Positions 12,201 through 24,789 of a DNA stretch of 64,000 nt are shown piece after piece. The position numbers and the translations under genes were made by a program. Source of the stretch: Limnoperna fortunei (lineage: Eukaryota > Mollusca > Bivalvia > Mytilida > Modiolidae); NCBI GenBank assembly GCA_944474755.1, contig OX104122.1, forward strand, positions 1,792,751-1,856,750, given 5' to 3'. The first letter of the stretch is position 1; each line of letters begins with the position of its first letter. The notes under the pieces were generated by a model. It had not been told where the DNA came from, ran no database searches, and saw nothing but the letters and a program-made list of their open reading frames with translations.

Positions 12201-14635
12201 CATTGACAGTGAAGGTTAGAATCTACCACACATTGCCACCGTCAGACTGGCTGTCATTGACAATCAAGGTTAGAATCTACCACACATTGCCACCGTCAGA
12301 CTGGCTGTCATTGACAGTCAAGGTTAGAATCCACCACACATTGCAACCGTCAGACTGGCTGTCATTGACAGTCAAGGTTAGAATCTACCACACATTGCCC
12401 CCGTCAGACTGGCTGTCATTGACAGTCAAGTTTAGAATCTACCACACATTGTCAATGTCACACTCGTTGTCATTGTCAGTTAAGGTTAGAATCCACCACA
12501 CATTGCCACCGTCAGATTGGCTGTCATTGTCAGTCAAGGTTAGAATCTACCACACATTGCCACCTTCAGACTGGCGGTCATTGACAGTCAAGGTTATATA
12601 ATCCACCACACATTGCCACCGTCAGACTGGCTGTCATTGACAATCAAGGTTAGAATCTACCACACATTGCCACCGTCAGACTGGCTGTCATTGACAGTCA
12701 AGGTTAGAATCCACCACACATTGCAACCGTCAGACTGGCTGTCATTGACAGTCAAGGTTAGAATCTACCACACATTGCCACCGTCAGACTGGCTGTCATT
12801 GACAGTCAGTGTTATAATCCTCCACACATTGTCACCTTCAGACTGACTGTCATTGACAGTCAAGGTTAGAATCTGCCACACATTGCAACCGTCAGACTGG
12901 CTGTCATTGACAGTCAGTGTTATAATCCTCCACACATTGTCACCTTCAGACTGACTGTCATTGACAGTCAAGGTTAGAATCCACATTGTCACCGTCAGAT
13001 TGGCTGTCGTGGACAGTCAAGGTTAGAATCTACCACACATTGCCACCGTCAGACTGGCTGTCATTGACAATCAAGGTTAGAATCTACCACACATTGCCAC
13101 CGTCAGACTGGCTGTCATTGACAGTCAAGGTTAGAATCTACCATACATTGCCACCGTCAGACTGGCTGTCATTGTCAATCAAGGTTAGAATCCACTACAT
13201 TTTGCAACCATCGGACTGGCTGTCATTGACAGTCAAGGTTAGAATCTACCACACATTGCCACCGTCAGACTGGCTGTCATTGACAATCAAGGTTAGAATC
13301 TACCACACATTGCCACCGTCAGATTGGCTGTCGTGGACAGTCAAGGTTAGAATCTACCACACATTGCCACCGTCAGACTGGCCGTCATTGTCAATCAAGG
13401 TTAGAATCCACTACATTTTGCAACCGTCAGACTGGCTGTCATTGACAGTGAAGGTTAGAATCTACCACACATTGCCACCGTCAGACTGGCTGTCATTGAC
13501 AATCAAGGTTAGAATCTACCACACATTGCCACCGTCAGACTGGCTGTCATTGACAGTCAAGGTTAGAATCCACCACACATTGCAACCGTCAGACTGGCTG
13601 TCATTGACAGTCAAGGTTAGAATCTACCACACATTGCCCCCGTCAGACTGGCTGTCATTGACAGTCAAGTTTAGAATCTACCACACATTGTCAATGTCAC
13701 ACTCGTTGTCATTGTCAGTTAAGGTTAGAATCCACCACACATTGCCACCGTCAGATTGGCTGTCATTGTCAGTCAAGGTTAGAATCTACCACACATTGCC
13801 ACCTTCAGACTGGCGGTCATTGACAGTCAAGGTTATATAATCCACCACACATTGCCACCGTCAGACTGGCTGTCATTGACAATCAAGGTTAGAATCTACC
13901 ACACATTGCCACCGTCAGACTGGCTGTCATTGACAGTCAAGGTTAGAATCCACCACACATTGCAACCGTCAGACTGGCTGTCATTGACAGTCAAGGTTAG
14001 AATCTACCACACATTGCCACCGTCAGACTGGCTGTCATTGACAGTCAAGGTTAGAATCTACCACACATTGTCAATGTCACACTCGTTGTCATTGTCAGTT
14101 AAGGTTAGAATCCACCACACATTGCCACCGTCAGATTGGCTGTCATTGACAGTCAAGGTTATATAATCCACCACACATTGCCACCGTCATACTGGCTGTC
14201 ATTGTCAGTCAAGGTTAGAATCTACAACACATTGCCACCGTCAGACTGGCTGTCGTGGACAGTCAAGGTTGGAATCTACCACACATTGTCACTGTCACAC
14301 TTGCTGTCATTGTCAGTCAAGGTTAGAATCCACCACACATTGCCACGGTCAGGCTGGCTGTCATAGACAGTAAATGTTAGCATCTACCACACATTGCCCC
14401 CGTCAGACTGGCTGTCATTGACAGTCAAGGTTAGAATCTAACACACATTGTCAATGTCACACTCGTTGTCATTGTCAGTTAAGGTTAGAATCCACCACAC
14501 ATTGCCACCGTCAGACTGGCTGTCATTGTCAGTCAAGGCTAGAAGCCACCACACATTGCCACCGTCATACTGGCTGTCATTGTCAGTCTAGGTTAAAATC
14601 CACCACACATTGCCACCGTCAGACTGGCTGTCATT
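9215..14635. repeat. Higher-order duplication, first 5.4-kb copy
   Basis: Every landmark here recurs 5,406 bp downstream: the GTCATTGAGGGTCAAGGGTA variant at 9,277 and 14,683, the purine-rich spacer at 9,919 and 15,325, the ATTGGCTGTCGTGGACAGTC unit at 11,759 and 17,165. The copies are near-identical, with a few local differences (for example around 11,600 versus 17,000) that look like conversion between neighbouring units. Borders are approximate. Confidence 0.88.
9919..10307. repeat. Purine-rich spacer, copy 2
   Basis: Same spacer as at 7,906, exactly 2,013 bp downstream. It carries GGTAAGAAAGAAAGTGAGAA where copy 1 has AGTAAGAGAGAAAGTGAGAA. Confidence 0.9.
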
Positions 14636-17600
14636 GACAGTCAGTGTTATAATCCTCCACACATTGTCACCTTCAGACTGACTGTCATTGAGGGTCAAGG
14701 GTAGAATCTACCACACATTGTCACCGTCAGATTGGCTGTCGTGGACAGTCAAGGTTAGAATCTACCACACATTGCCACCGTCAGACTGGCTGTCATTGTC
14801 AATCAAGGTTAGAATCCACTACATTTTGCAACCGTCAGACTGGCTGTCATTGACAGTCAAGGTTAGAATCTACCACACATTGCCACCGTCAGACTGGCTG
14901 TCATTGACAATCTAGGTTAGAATCTACCACACATTGCCACCGTCAGACTGGCTGTCATTGACAGTCAAGGTTAGAATCCACCACACATTGCAACCGTCAG
15001 ACTGGCTGTCATTGACAGTCAAGGTTAGAATCTACCACACATTGCCCCCGTCAGACTGGCTGTCATTGACAGTCAAGGTTAGAATCTACCACACATTGTC
15101 AATGTCACACTCGTTGTCATTGTCAGTCAAGGTTAGAATCCACCACATATTGCCACCTTCAGACAGGCTGTCATTGTCAGTCAAGGTTAGAATCCACCAC
15201 ACATTGCCACCGTCAGACTGGCTGTCATTGACAGTCAAGGTTAGAATCCACCACAAATTGCAACCGTCAGACTGGCCGTCATAGACAGTCAAGGTTAGAA
15301 TCCACCACAAAGTTGCACCGTCAGGAGAGGGTGGACTATGTAGTGGGATACAGGGAGAGAAGGAGAGGGAGAAAGGAAGAAAGGGGAGGGAGAAAGGAGC
15401 AAAGGGGAGGGAGAAAGGAGCAACGGGGAGGGAGAATGGAGCGACGGAGAGGGAGAAAGGAAAAGGTAAGAAAGAAAGTGAGAACTAGTAAAAATTTACC
15501 CTTAAATGTGTATCTGAAAATCATTTCATAAGTGTCAATTCATTGATTAAATTGATAGAGACTAAAATTATTTACATAAATCTCCAGTAAAGAGATAAAT
15601 TTCATCCACAATGAACAGAGTTTTTTACTATGCTACTATGCAGTAAGTTTTTTTTGTTATATAAATCATATTTCTCTCCACTCTATATTTTGTCATAAAT
15701 TCAACAGGTGTATGTCAGACTGGCTGTCATTGACAGTATAGGTTAGTATCCACCACATATTGCCACCGTCAGACAGGCTGTCGTTGACTTCAAGGTTAGA
15801 ATTCATCACATATTGCCACCGTCATACTGGCTGTCATTTACAGTCAAGGCTAGAATCCCCTACTCATTGCCACCGTCACACTGGCTGTCATTTACAGTCA
15901 AGGTTAGTATCCACCAAACAATGCCACCGTCAGACTGGCTGTCATTGTCAATCAAGGTTAGAATCCACTACATTTTGCAACCGTCAGACTGGCTGTCATT
16001 GACAGTCAAGGTTAGAATCTACCACACATTGCCACCGTCAGACTGGCTGTCATTGACAATCAAGGTTAGAATCTACCACACATTGCCACCGTCAGACTGG
16101 CTGTCATTTACAGTCAAGGTTAGAATCTACCACACATTGCAACCGTCAGACTGGCTGTCATTGACAGTCAGTGTTATAATCCTCCACACATTGTCACCTT
16201 CAGACTGACTGTCATTGACAGTCAAGGTTAGAATCTACCGCACATTGTCACCGTCAGATTGGCTGTCGTGGACCGTCCAGGTTAGAATCTACCACACATT
16301 GCCACCGTCAGACTTGCTGTCATTGTCAATCAAGGTTAGAATCCACTACATTTTGCAACCGTCAGACTGGCTGTCATTGACAGTCAAGGTTAGAATCTAC
16401 CACACATTGCCACCGTCAGACTGGCTGTCATTGACAATCAAGGTTAGAATCTACCACACATTACCACCGTCAGACTGGCTGTCATTGACAGTCAAGGTTA
16501 GAATCCACCACACATTGCAACCATCAGACTGGCTGTCATTGACAGTCAAGGTTAGAATCTACCACACATTGCCACCGTCAGACTGGCTGTCATTTACAGT
16601 CAAGGTTAGAATCTGCCACACATTGCAACCGTCAGACTGGCTGTCATTGACAGTCAGTGTTATAATCCTCCACACATTGTCACCTTCAGACTGACTGTCA
16701 TTGACAGTCAAGGTTAGAATCTGCCACACATTGCAACCGTCATACTGGCTGTCTTTGACAGTCAGTGTTATAATCCTCCACACATTGTCACCTTCAGACT
16801 GACTGTCATTGACAGTCAAGGTTAGAATCCACATTGTCACCGTCAGATTGGCTGTCGTGGACAGTCAAGGTTAGAATCCACCACACATTGCCACCGTCAG
16901 ACTGGCTGTCATTGACAATCAAGGTTAGAATCTACCACACATTGCCACCGTCAGACTGGCTGTCATTGACAGTCAGTGTTATAATCCTCCACACATTGTC
17001 ACCTTCAGACTGACTGTCATTGACAGTCAAGGTTAGAATCTGCCACACATTGCAACCGTCAGACTGGCTGTCATTGACAGTCAGTGTTATAATCCTCCAC
17101 ACATTGTCACCTTCAGACTGACTGTCATTGACAGTCAAGGTTAGAATCCACATTGTCACCGTCAGATTGGCTGTCGTGGACAGTCAAGGTTAGAATCTAC
17201 CACACATTGCCACCGTCAGACTGGCTGTCATTGACAATCAAGGTTAGAATCTACCACACATTGCCACCGTCAGACTGGCTGTCATTGACAGTCAAGGTTA
17301 GAATCTACCATACATTGCCACCGTCAGACTGGCTGTCATTGTCAATCAAGGTTAGAATCCACTACATTTTGCAACCGTCGGACTGGCTGTCATTGACAGT
17401 CAAGGTTAGAATCTACCACACATTGCCACCGTCAGACTGGCTGTCATTGACAATCAAGGTTAGAATCTACCACACATTGCCACCGTCAGATTGGCTGTCG
17501 TGGACAGTCAAGGTTAGAATCTACCACACATTGCCACCGTCAGACTGGCCGTCATTGTCAATCAAGGTTAGAATCCACTACATTTTGCAACCGTCAGACT

Positions 17601-20042
17601 GGCTGTTATTGACAGTGAAGGTTAGAATCTACCACACATTGCCACCGTCAGACTGGCTGTCATTGACAATCAAGGTTAGAATCTACCACACATTGCCACC
17701 GTCAGACTGGCTGTCATTGACAGTCAAGGTTAGAATCCACCACACATTGCAACCGTCAGACTGGCTGTCATTGACAGTCAAGGTTAGAATCTACCACACA
17801 TTGCCCCCGTCAGACTGGCTGTCATTGACAGTCAAGTTTAGAATCTACCACACATTGTCAATGTCACACTCGTTGTCATTGTCAGTTAAGGTTAGAATCC
17901 ACCACACATTGCCACCGTCAGATTGGCTGTCATTGTCAGTCAAGGTTAGAATCTACCACACATTGCCACCTTCAGACTGGCGGTCATTGACAGTCAAGGT
18001 TATATAATCCACCACACATTGCCACCGTCAGACTGGCTGTCATTGACAATCAAGGTTAGAATCTACCACACATTGCCACCGTCAGACTGGCTGTCATTGA
18101 CAGTCAAGGTTAGAATCCACCACACATTGCAACCGTCAGACTGGCTGTCATTGACAGTCAAGGTTAGAATCTACCACACATTGCCACCGTCAGACTGGCT
18201 GTCATTGACAGTCAGTGTTATAATCCTCCACACATTGTCACCTTCAGACTGACTGTCATTGACAGTCAAGGTTAGAATCTGCCACACATTGCAACCGTCA
18301 GACTGGCTGTCATTGACAGTCAGTGTTATAATCCTCCACACATTGTCACCTTCAGACTGACTGTCATTGACAGTCAAGGTTAGAATCCACATTGTCACCG
18401 TCAGATTGGCTGTCGTGGACAGTCAAGGTTAGAATCTACCACACATTGCCACCGTCAGACTGGCTGTCATTGACAATCAAGGTTAGAATCTACCACACAT
18501 TGCCACCGTCAGACTGGCTGTCATTGACAGTCAAGGTTAGAATCTACCATACATTGCCACCGTCAGACTGGCTGTCATTGTCAATCAAGGTTAGAATCCA
18601 CTACATTTTGCAACCGTCGGACTGGCTGTCATTGACAGTCAAGGTTAGAATCTACCACACATTGCCACCGTCAGACTGGCTGTCATTGACAATCAAGGTT
18701 AGAATCTACCACACATTGCCACCGTCAGATTGGCTGTCGTGGACAGTCAAGGTTAGAATCTACCACACATTGCCACCGTCAGACTGGCCGTCATTGTCAA
18801 TCAAGGTTAGAATCCACTACATTTTGCAACCGTCAGACTGGCTGTCATTGACAGTGAAGGTTAGAATCTACCACACATTGCCACCGTCAGACTGGCTGTC
18901 ATTGACAATCAAGGTTAGAATCTACCACACATTGCCACCGTCAGACTGGCTGTCATTGACAGTCAAGGTTAGAATCCACCACACATTGCAACCGTCAGAC
19001 TGGCTGTCATTGACAGTCAAGGTTAGAATCTACCACACATTGCCCCCGTCAGACTGGCTGTCATTGACAGTCAAGTTTAGAATCTACCACACATTGTCAA
19101 TGTCACACTCGTTGTCATTGTCAGTTAAGGTTAGAATCCACCACACATTGCCACCGTCAGATTGGCTGTCATTGTCAGTCAAGGTTAGAATCTACCACAC
19201 ATTGCCACCTTCAGACTGGCGGTCATTGACAGTCAAGGTTATATAATCCACCACACATTGCCACCGTCAGACTGGCTGTCATTGACAATCAAGGTTAGAA
19301 TCTACCACACATTGCCACCGTCAGACTGGCTGTCATTGACAGTCAAGGTTAGAATCCACCACACATTGCAACCGTCAAACTGGCTGTCATTGACAGTCAA
19401 GGTTAGAATCTACCACACATTGCCACCGTCAGACTGGCTGTCATAGACAGTCAAGGTTAGAATCTACCACACATTGTCAATGTCACACTCGTTGTCATTG
19501 TCAGTTAAGGTTAGAATCCACCACACATTGCCACCGTCAGATTGGCTGTCATTGACAGTCAAGGTTATATAATCCACCACACATTGCCACCGTCATACTG
19601 GCTGTCATTGTCAGTCAAGGTTAGAATCTACAACACATTGCCACCGTCAGACTGGCTGTCGTGGACAGTCAAGGTTGGAATCTACCACACATTGTCACTG
19701 TCACACTTGCTGTCATTGTCAGTCAAGGTTAGAATCCACCACACATTGCCACGGTCAGGCTGGCTGTCATAGACAGTAAATGTTAGCATCTACCACACAT
19801 TGCCCCCGTCAGACTGGCTGTCATTGACAGTCAAGGTTAGAATCTAACACACATTGTCAATGTCACACTCGTTGTCATTGTCAGTTAAGGTTAGAATCCA
19901 CCACACATTGCCACCGTCAGACTGGCTGTCATTGTCAGTCAAGGCTAGAAGCCACCACACATTGCCACCGTCATACTGGCTGTCATTGTCAGTCTAGGTT
20001 AAAATCCACCACACATTGCCACCGTCAGACTGGCTGTCATTG
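14636..20042. repeat. Higher-order duplication, second 5.4-kb copy
   Basis: Second copy of the 5,406-bp block. It ends at about 20,042, after TCTAGGTTAAAATCCACCAC, where the first copy passes into the second but this copy passes into ordinary 54-bp units containing GACGGTCAAGGTTAGAATCT. The near-identity means either a recent duplication or an assembly of two haplotypes in series. Confidence 0.85.
15325..15713. repeat. Purine-rich spacer, copy 3
   Basis: Carried in the second 5.4-kb block. By eye it is identical to copy 2 at 9,919. Confidence 0.9.
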
Positions 20043-20520
20043 ACGGTCAAGGTTAGAATCTGCCACACATTGCCACCGTCAGACTGGCTGTCATTGACGG
20101 TCAAGGTTAGAATCTGCCACACATTGCCACCGTCAGACTGGCTGTCATTGTCAGTCAAGGTTAGAATCCACCACACATTGCAACCGTCAGAATGGCTATC
20201 ATTGACAGTCAAGGTTTGAATGTACCACACATTGCCACCGTCAGACTGGCTGTCATTGACAGTCAAGGTTAGAATCCATCACACATTGCTACCGTCAGAC
20301 TGGCTGTCATTGGCAGCCAAGGTTAGAATCTACCACACATGGCCACCGTCAGACTGGCTGTCATTGACAGTCAATGTTATAATCCTCCACACATTGCCAC
20401 CGTCATACTGACTGTCATTGACAGCCAATGTTAGAATCTACCACACATTGTCACCGTCAGACTTGCTGTCATTGACAGTCAAGGATAGAATCTACCACAC
20501 GTTGTCACTGTCAGACTTGA

Positions 20521-22290
20521 ACTCACAACCTTAGTGGGTATACCGCAAGTGGAGTTCTTCTTAGTTTCCTTACTGTGGAAGAACAGAAATATAAAATAAT
20601 TACATGCTTCGCCAAACCCAACTAGGAACACGAGGCTCCAAATATGCACACAATCAAAACCTCCAGATGCAAAGGTAATTTAATATAATACAAAATCCAT
20701 ACAAAAACACAATTATAAAAGTTAATTTAACATATTATGTATTCCATTGATGACGTGAGGTCTTTCTCTATTGTGTTGGTGACGTAAAAATGTAAATTTA
20801 AAATAAAGCTTTCAGAGATTGCAAAACATTGACAGATTTGTTTTTGATGTTATGACGGGACGCTTTGACACATTTCTCGTCGATTCATTTCCCCTTTAAA
20901 TTTTATTGATAGTTCTTGTAAACCTTTGTCACCACGATTTTGTGCAGCTGTCGGTGTATTTTCAATGACTTCAAAGCATGAATTGTGCGTGTTTTGTTTC
21001 ATAATCGATTTGCTGAATTCCAGTCAGGCTTTGCACTTGTTATTGTTAGTTTACGTCAGGAAATCATAGAGCACTTAATTTTTCCTCTCATTCCGCCTTT
21101 TTGTTCTGTTCCCCCAGTCCTCCTCCCTCTTTTTGCTCCATTGTAAACCTCCCCTCGCCAATTTTGTGTACAAGTACAGTACCTCTACCGCGTATTACAA
21201 CCTTTAATCATGTGTTTAAGGTACAGACCAGTTGTAACTTGTCTTATGCACGCACTATAGCGGATATAGCTGAAAGTATTACTACTTTTGAGAATTATAT
21301 GATCTACTTATCTTTAGTTATTTAAGAATGTTTTCTACACAAACTTCGAATGAACATATCGATTTTAGGATTTGTATTGTGCTTGTCACCTTTCTATTGA
21401 TATGTTTTATTTGTTGTCATGTAACCATGCAGAGAAATAACCGTCCGAAAACCATGTTTTCGTATTATGTAAGTCATTATCGTATAAATCACTCTGCTAT
21501 GTGTTAAATGTGTTCTTACAAGACCTTTCCTTTTCTTAAACTTTCACAACTCATAAAACAATTACATCGGAGAGAAAAGACAGATAGAGAATTTATTGCC
21601 CCGTGGCATAACGAGCACTTCTAGTCTTGCTACAGATAAGCCTTATGTATGTTAATTAAAAATAATGACCGCAGCGGGATAGCTTTGAATCAAAACTTGG
21701 GGTTATTTCTCGGCATGGTCAGAAAAAATACTACCATTTCACAGTGCATTTAACTGAGACGGTATGAAACTAGCAACAATTTCCGACGTAAATTTTTGGT
21801 TTATCGTCTGCTCGGACCACGTTTGCTCAACATGGAATGAGAAATTCTTTGAAATCAAAACATACATTTTAACCAAAAAAAACAACAAAATTAAAAAAAA
21901 CACAACAAAACCTAAAAAACTGGAAGGGGAGGTAACTCCGTGTATAAAGAATATGTACATTGACTTTATCACGGGAGGGGGGAGGGGGTTCTTCTTCTTC
22001 CCTTTATAGCCAGTGTTCTTTAAAAATGAATAGTGGATAGTCATTCATCTAGTTCTACCTTATCATCGTTTTTGCACCTTTGTCTTATGATTGTATTTTT
22101 GTTCTTTTACTTTTTCACCCTGTCCGGGGATCTGACACTCAATAAAAGTTTCTACCAGCTAGACATCTTGTTATAGTACAGTGGAAAAATCTGATACCAC
22201 ATCATCATGTCAGAACGCAGAACATTAAGATCAACACGAACGCTTACATCAGATGGAAGGTCTCATTTCCAGGCGTCATTTATGGTGATT
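20521..22290. other. Non-coding region after the satellite
   Basis: Single-copy-looking AT-rich DNA. There is a pyrimidine-rich stretch near 21,080-21,160 and an A-rich stretch near 21,870-21,920. The short open frames here have no recognisable protein signature, and the two around 21,750-22,040 lie opposite each other. Confidence 0.4.
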
Positions 22291-22505
22291 AGTCTTTATT
22301 ACGTCACAGAGCACTGTTGTTGTTCGTACCAAGTCTGTTTATCCAGTTTGACTACGTCACCAAGCCCTGCTGTTGTTCCTACTAATTTTACTACGTCACC
22401 AATCAGTTTTGTTGTTCCTTCGAAGTCCTGTAATTCAGTTTAACTACGTCACCAAACATTGCTGTTGTTCCATCGAAGCCTGGTTATTTAGTTTTACTAC
22501 CAGGC
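22291..22505. repeat. Short diverged tandem repeat with four ACGTCA motifs
   Basis: Four units carry (A/T)ACGTCAC followed by a GTTGTTC-type block: TTACGTCACAGAG near 22,299, ACTACGTCACCAAG at 22,351, CTACGTCACCAATC at 22,391 and ACTACGTCACCAAA near 22,443. Each is followed by TGTTGTTC(C/G) and most by a CAGTTT- or AGTTTTA-containing spacer. TGACGTAG on the opposite strand is CREB/ATF-like. No adjacent gene was found. Confidence 0.6.
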
Positions 22506-23218
22506 ATTGGTAAAATCAGGTAATATATGGATATTGAGTTTATAGAGTATTGAAAGTTAATTTTGCAACGGAATAGATAGTACAAGTACGCAAAAACATA
22601 TGACTACAAGATGGTATATTGTGCAAATTTCTTAACGGCTTTAAAACCAATTTCTATTTGAACAATTTTATAAAATATTAACTAGACACGTTTGCTGAAA
22701 TAAGGAAAATGAAAACTGAGTAATTGTTATCGCCACATACAGGGACGGAAATAGTTTCCGTTTAACAAATCTGACATCCTGTTAAATATCAAGTACCTTT
22801 ATGACTAATTATCATACTGTTTCTATGTTTTACAGCTCAAGTCGTTTTATAAAACGTTAGGCACATTGTGTATTTTGTTCCTGATTCGAAGGATACCATT
22901 GATAGTTTTTTAAAACCTTGGAGAAAAAGCATCGTGTAGTTCATACTAGATTTACAGAATAGCAGCAAACCTATTACTATCATAAAAACACAGTTTTGTT
23001 TGAGTTCCAACCAAACCTAGTAAACAGGTATGTCTTTTAATAAATATTACTGATATATTAACCCGTATCGTTTGGCTTGCTTTGTCTTTTCTGTTAATGT
23101 AATAAAATTTCATGCAAATTGGTTTTCAATTGCGATGTATATGCTTGAGTAACGTTTTATACGAAAAGCGGGAAGGTGAGGTGGGTACATGCGTTCTGAA
23201 TAAAATACGGAAAGGATA
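22506..23218. other. Non-coding stretch
   Basis: Nothing recognisable was found: no splice-flanked open frame, no repeat structure. Confidence 0.4.
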
Positions 23219-23475
23219 AAGGTGAGGGGAGGACTTGAGTTATGATTATAATACAAAAAGAAGGAAGGTGAGGGGGAGGACTTGAGTTATGATTATAATA
23301 CAAAAAGAAGGGAGGTGAGGGGGAGGACTTGAGTTATGATCATAATACAAAAAGAAGGAAGGTGAGGGGGAGGACATGAGTTCTGAAGATAATACAAAAA
23401 GAAGGAAGGTGAGGGGGAGGACATGAGTTCTGATTATAATACAAAAAGAAGGAAGGTAAGGAGAAGACATGAGTT
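23219..23475. repeat. Minisatellite, about 47-bp unit, five copies
   Basis: The unit reads GGAAGGTGAGGGGGAGGACT followed by TGAGTTATGATTATAATACA and AAAAGAA. ACTTGAGTTATG and ACATGAGTTCTG variants occur. The minus-strand open frame through it is a repeat artefact. Confidence 0.9.
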
Positions 23476-24159
23476 CCGTGTAAAACTGATGTCGAAAATA
23501 TAGGCAGCACCGCACATTTTATGATTCCGGACGTTACTCCCGATCACCCTAACAGTGCACTTATCCAGAAATATATATCATTTTGCTAATTTGCATAATT
23601 AAATGGAGACCTAATTGAAAAATTATTTTACCGACATGACAGCTTTCCACGATGGATGGTCAATTTTCATCTGTACACCGAAATAATAAGAAACTGCTTG
23701 AAATCATGGACAGTCTATAAATATAATGTCTGAGACAAACTAAAATATCTTTTTGTTAAAATTTCTGGAAATTATGTTTACTTCCTCGTGGTGCTAAAAT
23801 TGGTTCACCTGTAAAATATATACTTTCCGGCTCCAAGTTTTAAGTTTATATGAACAATAACCGCAAAAGAAGAACTTTCTAGGTTCCTAGAGGTCTTGAA
23901 AACATGTTTTAGTCATTTTTTTAATAATCCAATTGAGGTTCAGTAAGCGAATCTGACGAAATTATAGCGGAAATATATTGTTTTTGTAAATGAGTTAAAC
24001 TATTCATCGGCTTGCTAATACTGAAGCTAAGATTAGGGTACATTAAATGTTATATTTTGCAATATACGTGGAACTCTTAGAAGTCACGTGATTTTCGACT
24101 GATGAATATTTATACGAAAAATATATGAGACCTGCATCCCAAGTGATCAAATGCATTAA

Positions 24160-24400
24160 TGAAGAAGCCGCCTCCGAAACAAAGCCTAACAATTGCCTGC
24201 TCTTCTATACTGGGCACATTAATTAGGAGGCCGCATCAGGAAAAAATACTATCAAGTGCCTGCTCTTTTATCCTGTGCGCATTAATTAAGAGACCGCTTC
24301 ATGAAAAGAGCCTATCCAGTGCCTACTCTTCTATCCTGGGCGCATTAATTAAGAGGTCGCCTTAGGAAAAGAGTATATCCAGTGACCGCTCTTCTGCGAG
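24160..24400. repeat. Diverged tandem repeat, about 66 bp, 3.5 copies
   Basis: Repeated blocks share GTGCCTGCTCTTCTATCCTG, GCGCATTAATTAAGAGACCG and AGGAAAAGAGTATATCCAGT, with 10-20% differences judged by eye. The open frame at 24,159-24,365 shows the same 22-residue periodicity (CS.ILG.LI.RP) and has no start or splice support. Confidence 0.8.
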
Positions 24401-24716
24401 AAGAAATCACCATGATCATAAAGGTAGGACACGTTTGTGCCAATTGTTTTGCATTTAAATGGAATGATGTTCATACAAACGCGCCGTCTGGCATAGCACA
24501 TTCTATTAACCCTGGTATGTATTTTTTGGAGGGTGGGGGTAATGATCGGCAGTTTTCGTGTCTTTCCGTAGACATTTTATCATTGCACTTATTGCACAGG
24601 AAACGTCATCTAGAAATCTTGTTGATAGACACAGATAGAAATTAAAAGTGTGAATAATAACGTTTAAAATTGATACAACAAATACAGTGTATTATTACAA
24701 ATACCACTTTATGACC

Positions 24717-24789
24717 ATCTTCGCTAGCCAAGTGTTGCGATCATAAGAAGGTAAAGAGTATCGGATTGTAACCCTTGGCTAGCGAAGAT
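24717..24789. repeat. Perfect 16-bp inverted repeat with 41-bp loop
   Basis: ATCTTCGCTAGCCAAG at 24,717-24,732 pairs exactly with CTTGGCTAGCGAAGAT at 24,774-24,789. The right arm abuts the GATTGATTGATT start of the dispersed element that follows. Confidence 0.85.

Larger units (their letters stand above)
7691..20520. repeat. Large satellite array, 54-bp unit, over 200 copies
   Basis: The unit reads CCGTCAGACTGGCTGTCATT, GACAGTCAAGGTTAGAATCT, ACCACACATTGCCA. Because 54 is 3 x 18, a unit without a stop stays open through many copies in the same frame, giving 18-residue periodic translations such as PPSDWLSLTVKVRIYHTL on the + strand and NVWWILTLTVNDSQSDGG on the minus strand. These are taken as repeat shadows: both strands are open, no splice or start context is fixed, and variation falls equally on all codon positions by eye. 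Variant units (TGTCAATGTCACACTCGTTG; GTCAGTGTTATAATCCTCCA; ATCCACTACATTTTGCAACC) recur in fixed orders, showing higher-order structure. Confidence 0.97.

Noticed and set aside
8394..20411. Many long open reading frames over the 54-bp satellite
   Set aside because: They follow from a stop-free unit of length 3 x 18, are open on both strands and have no consistent start, end or splice context.
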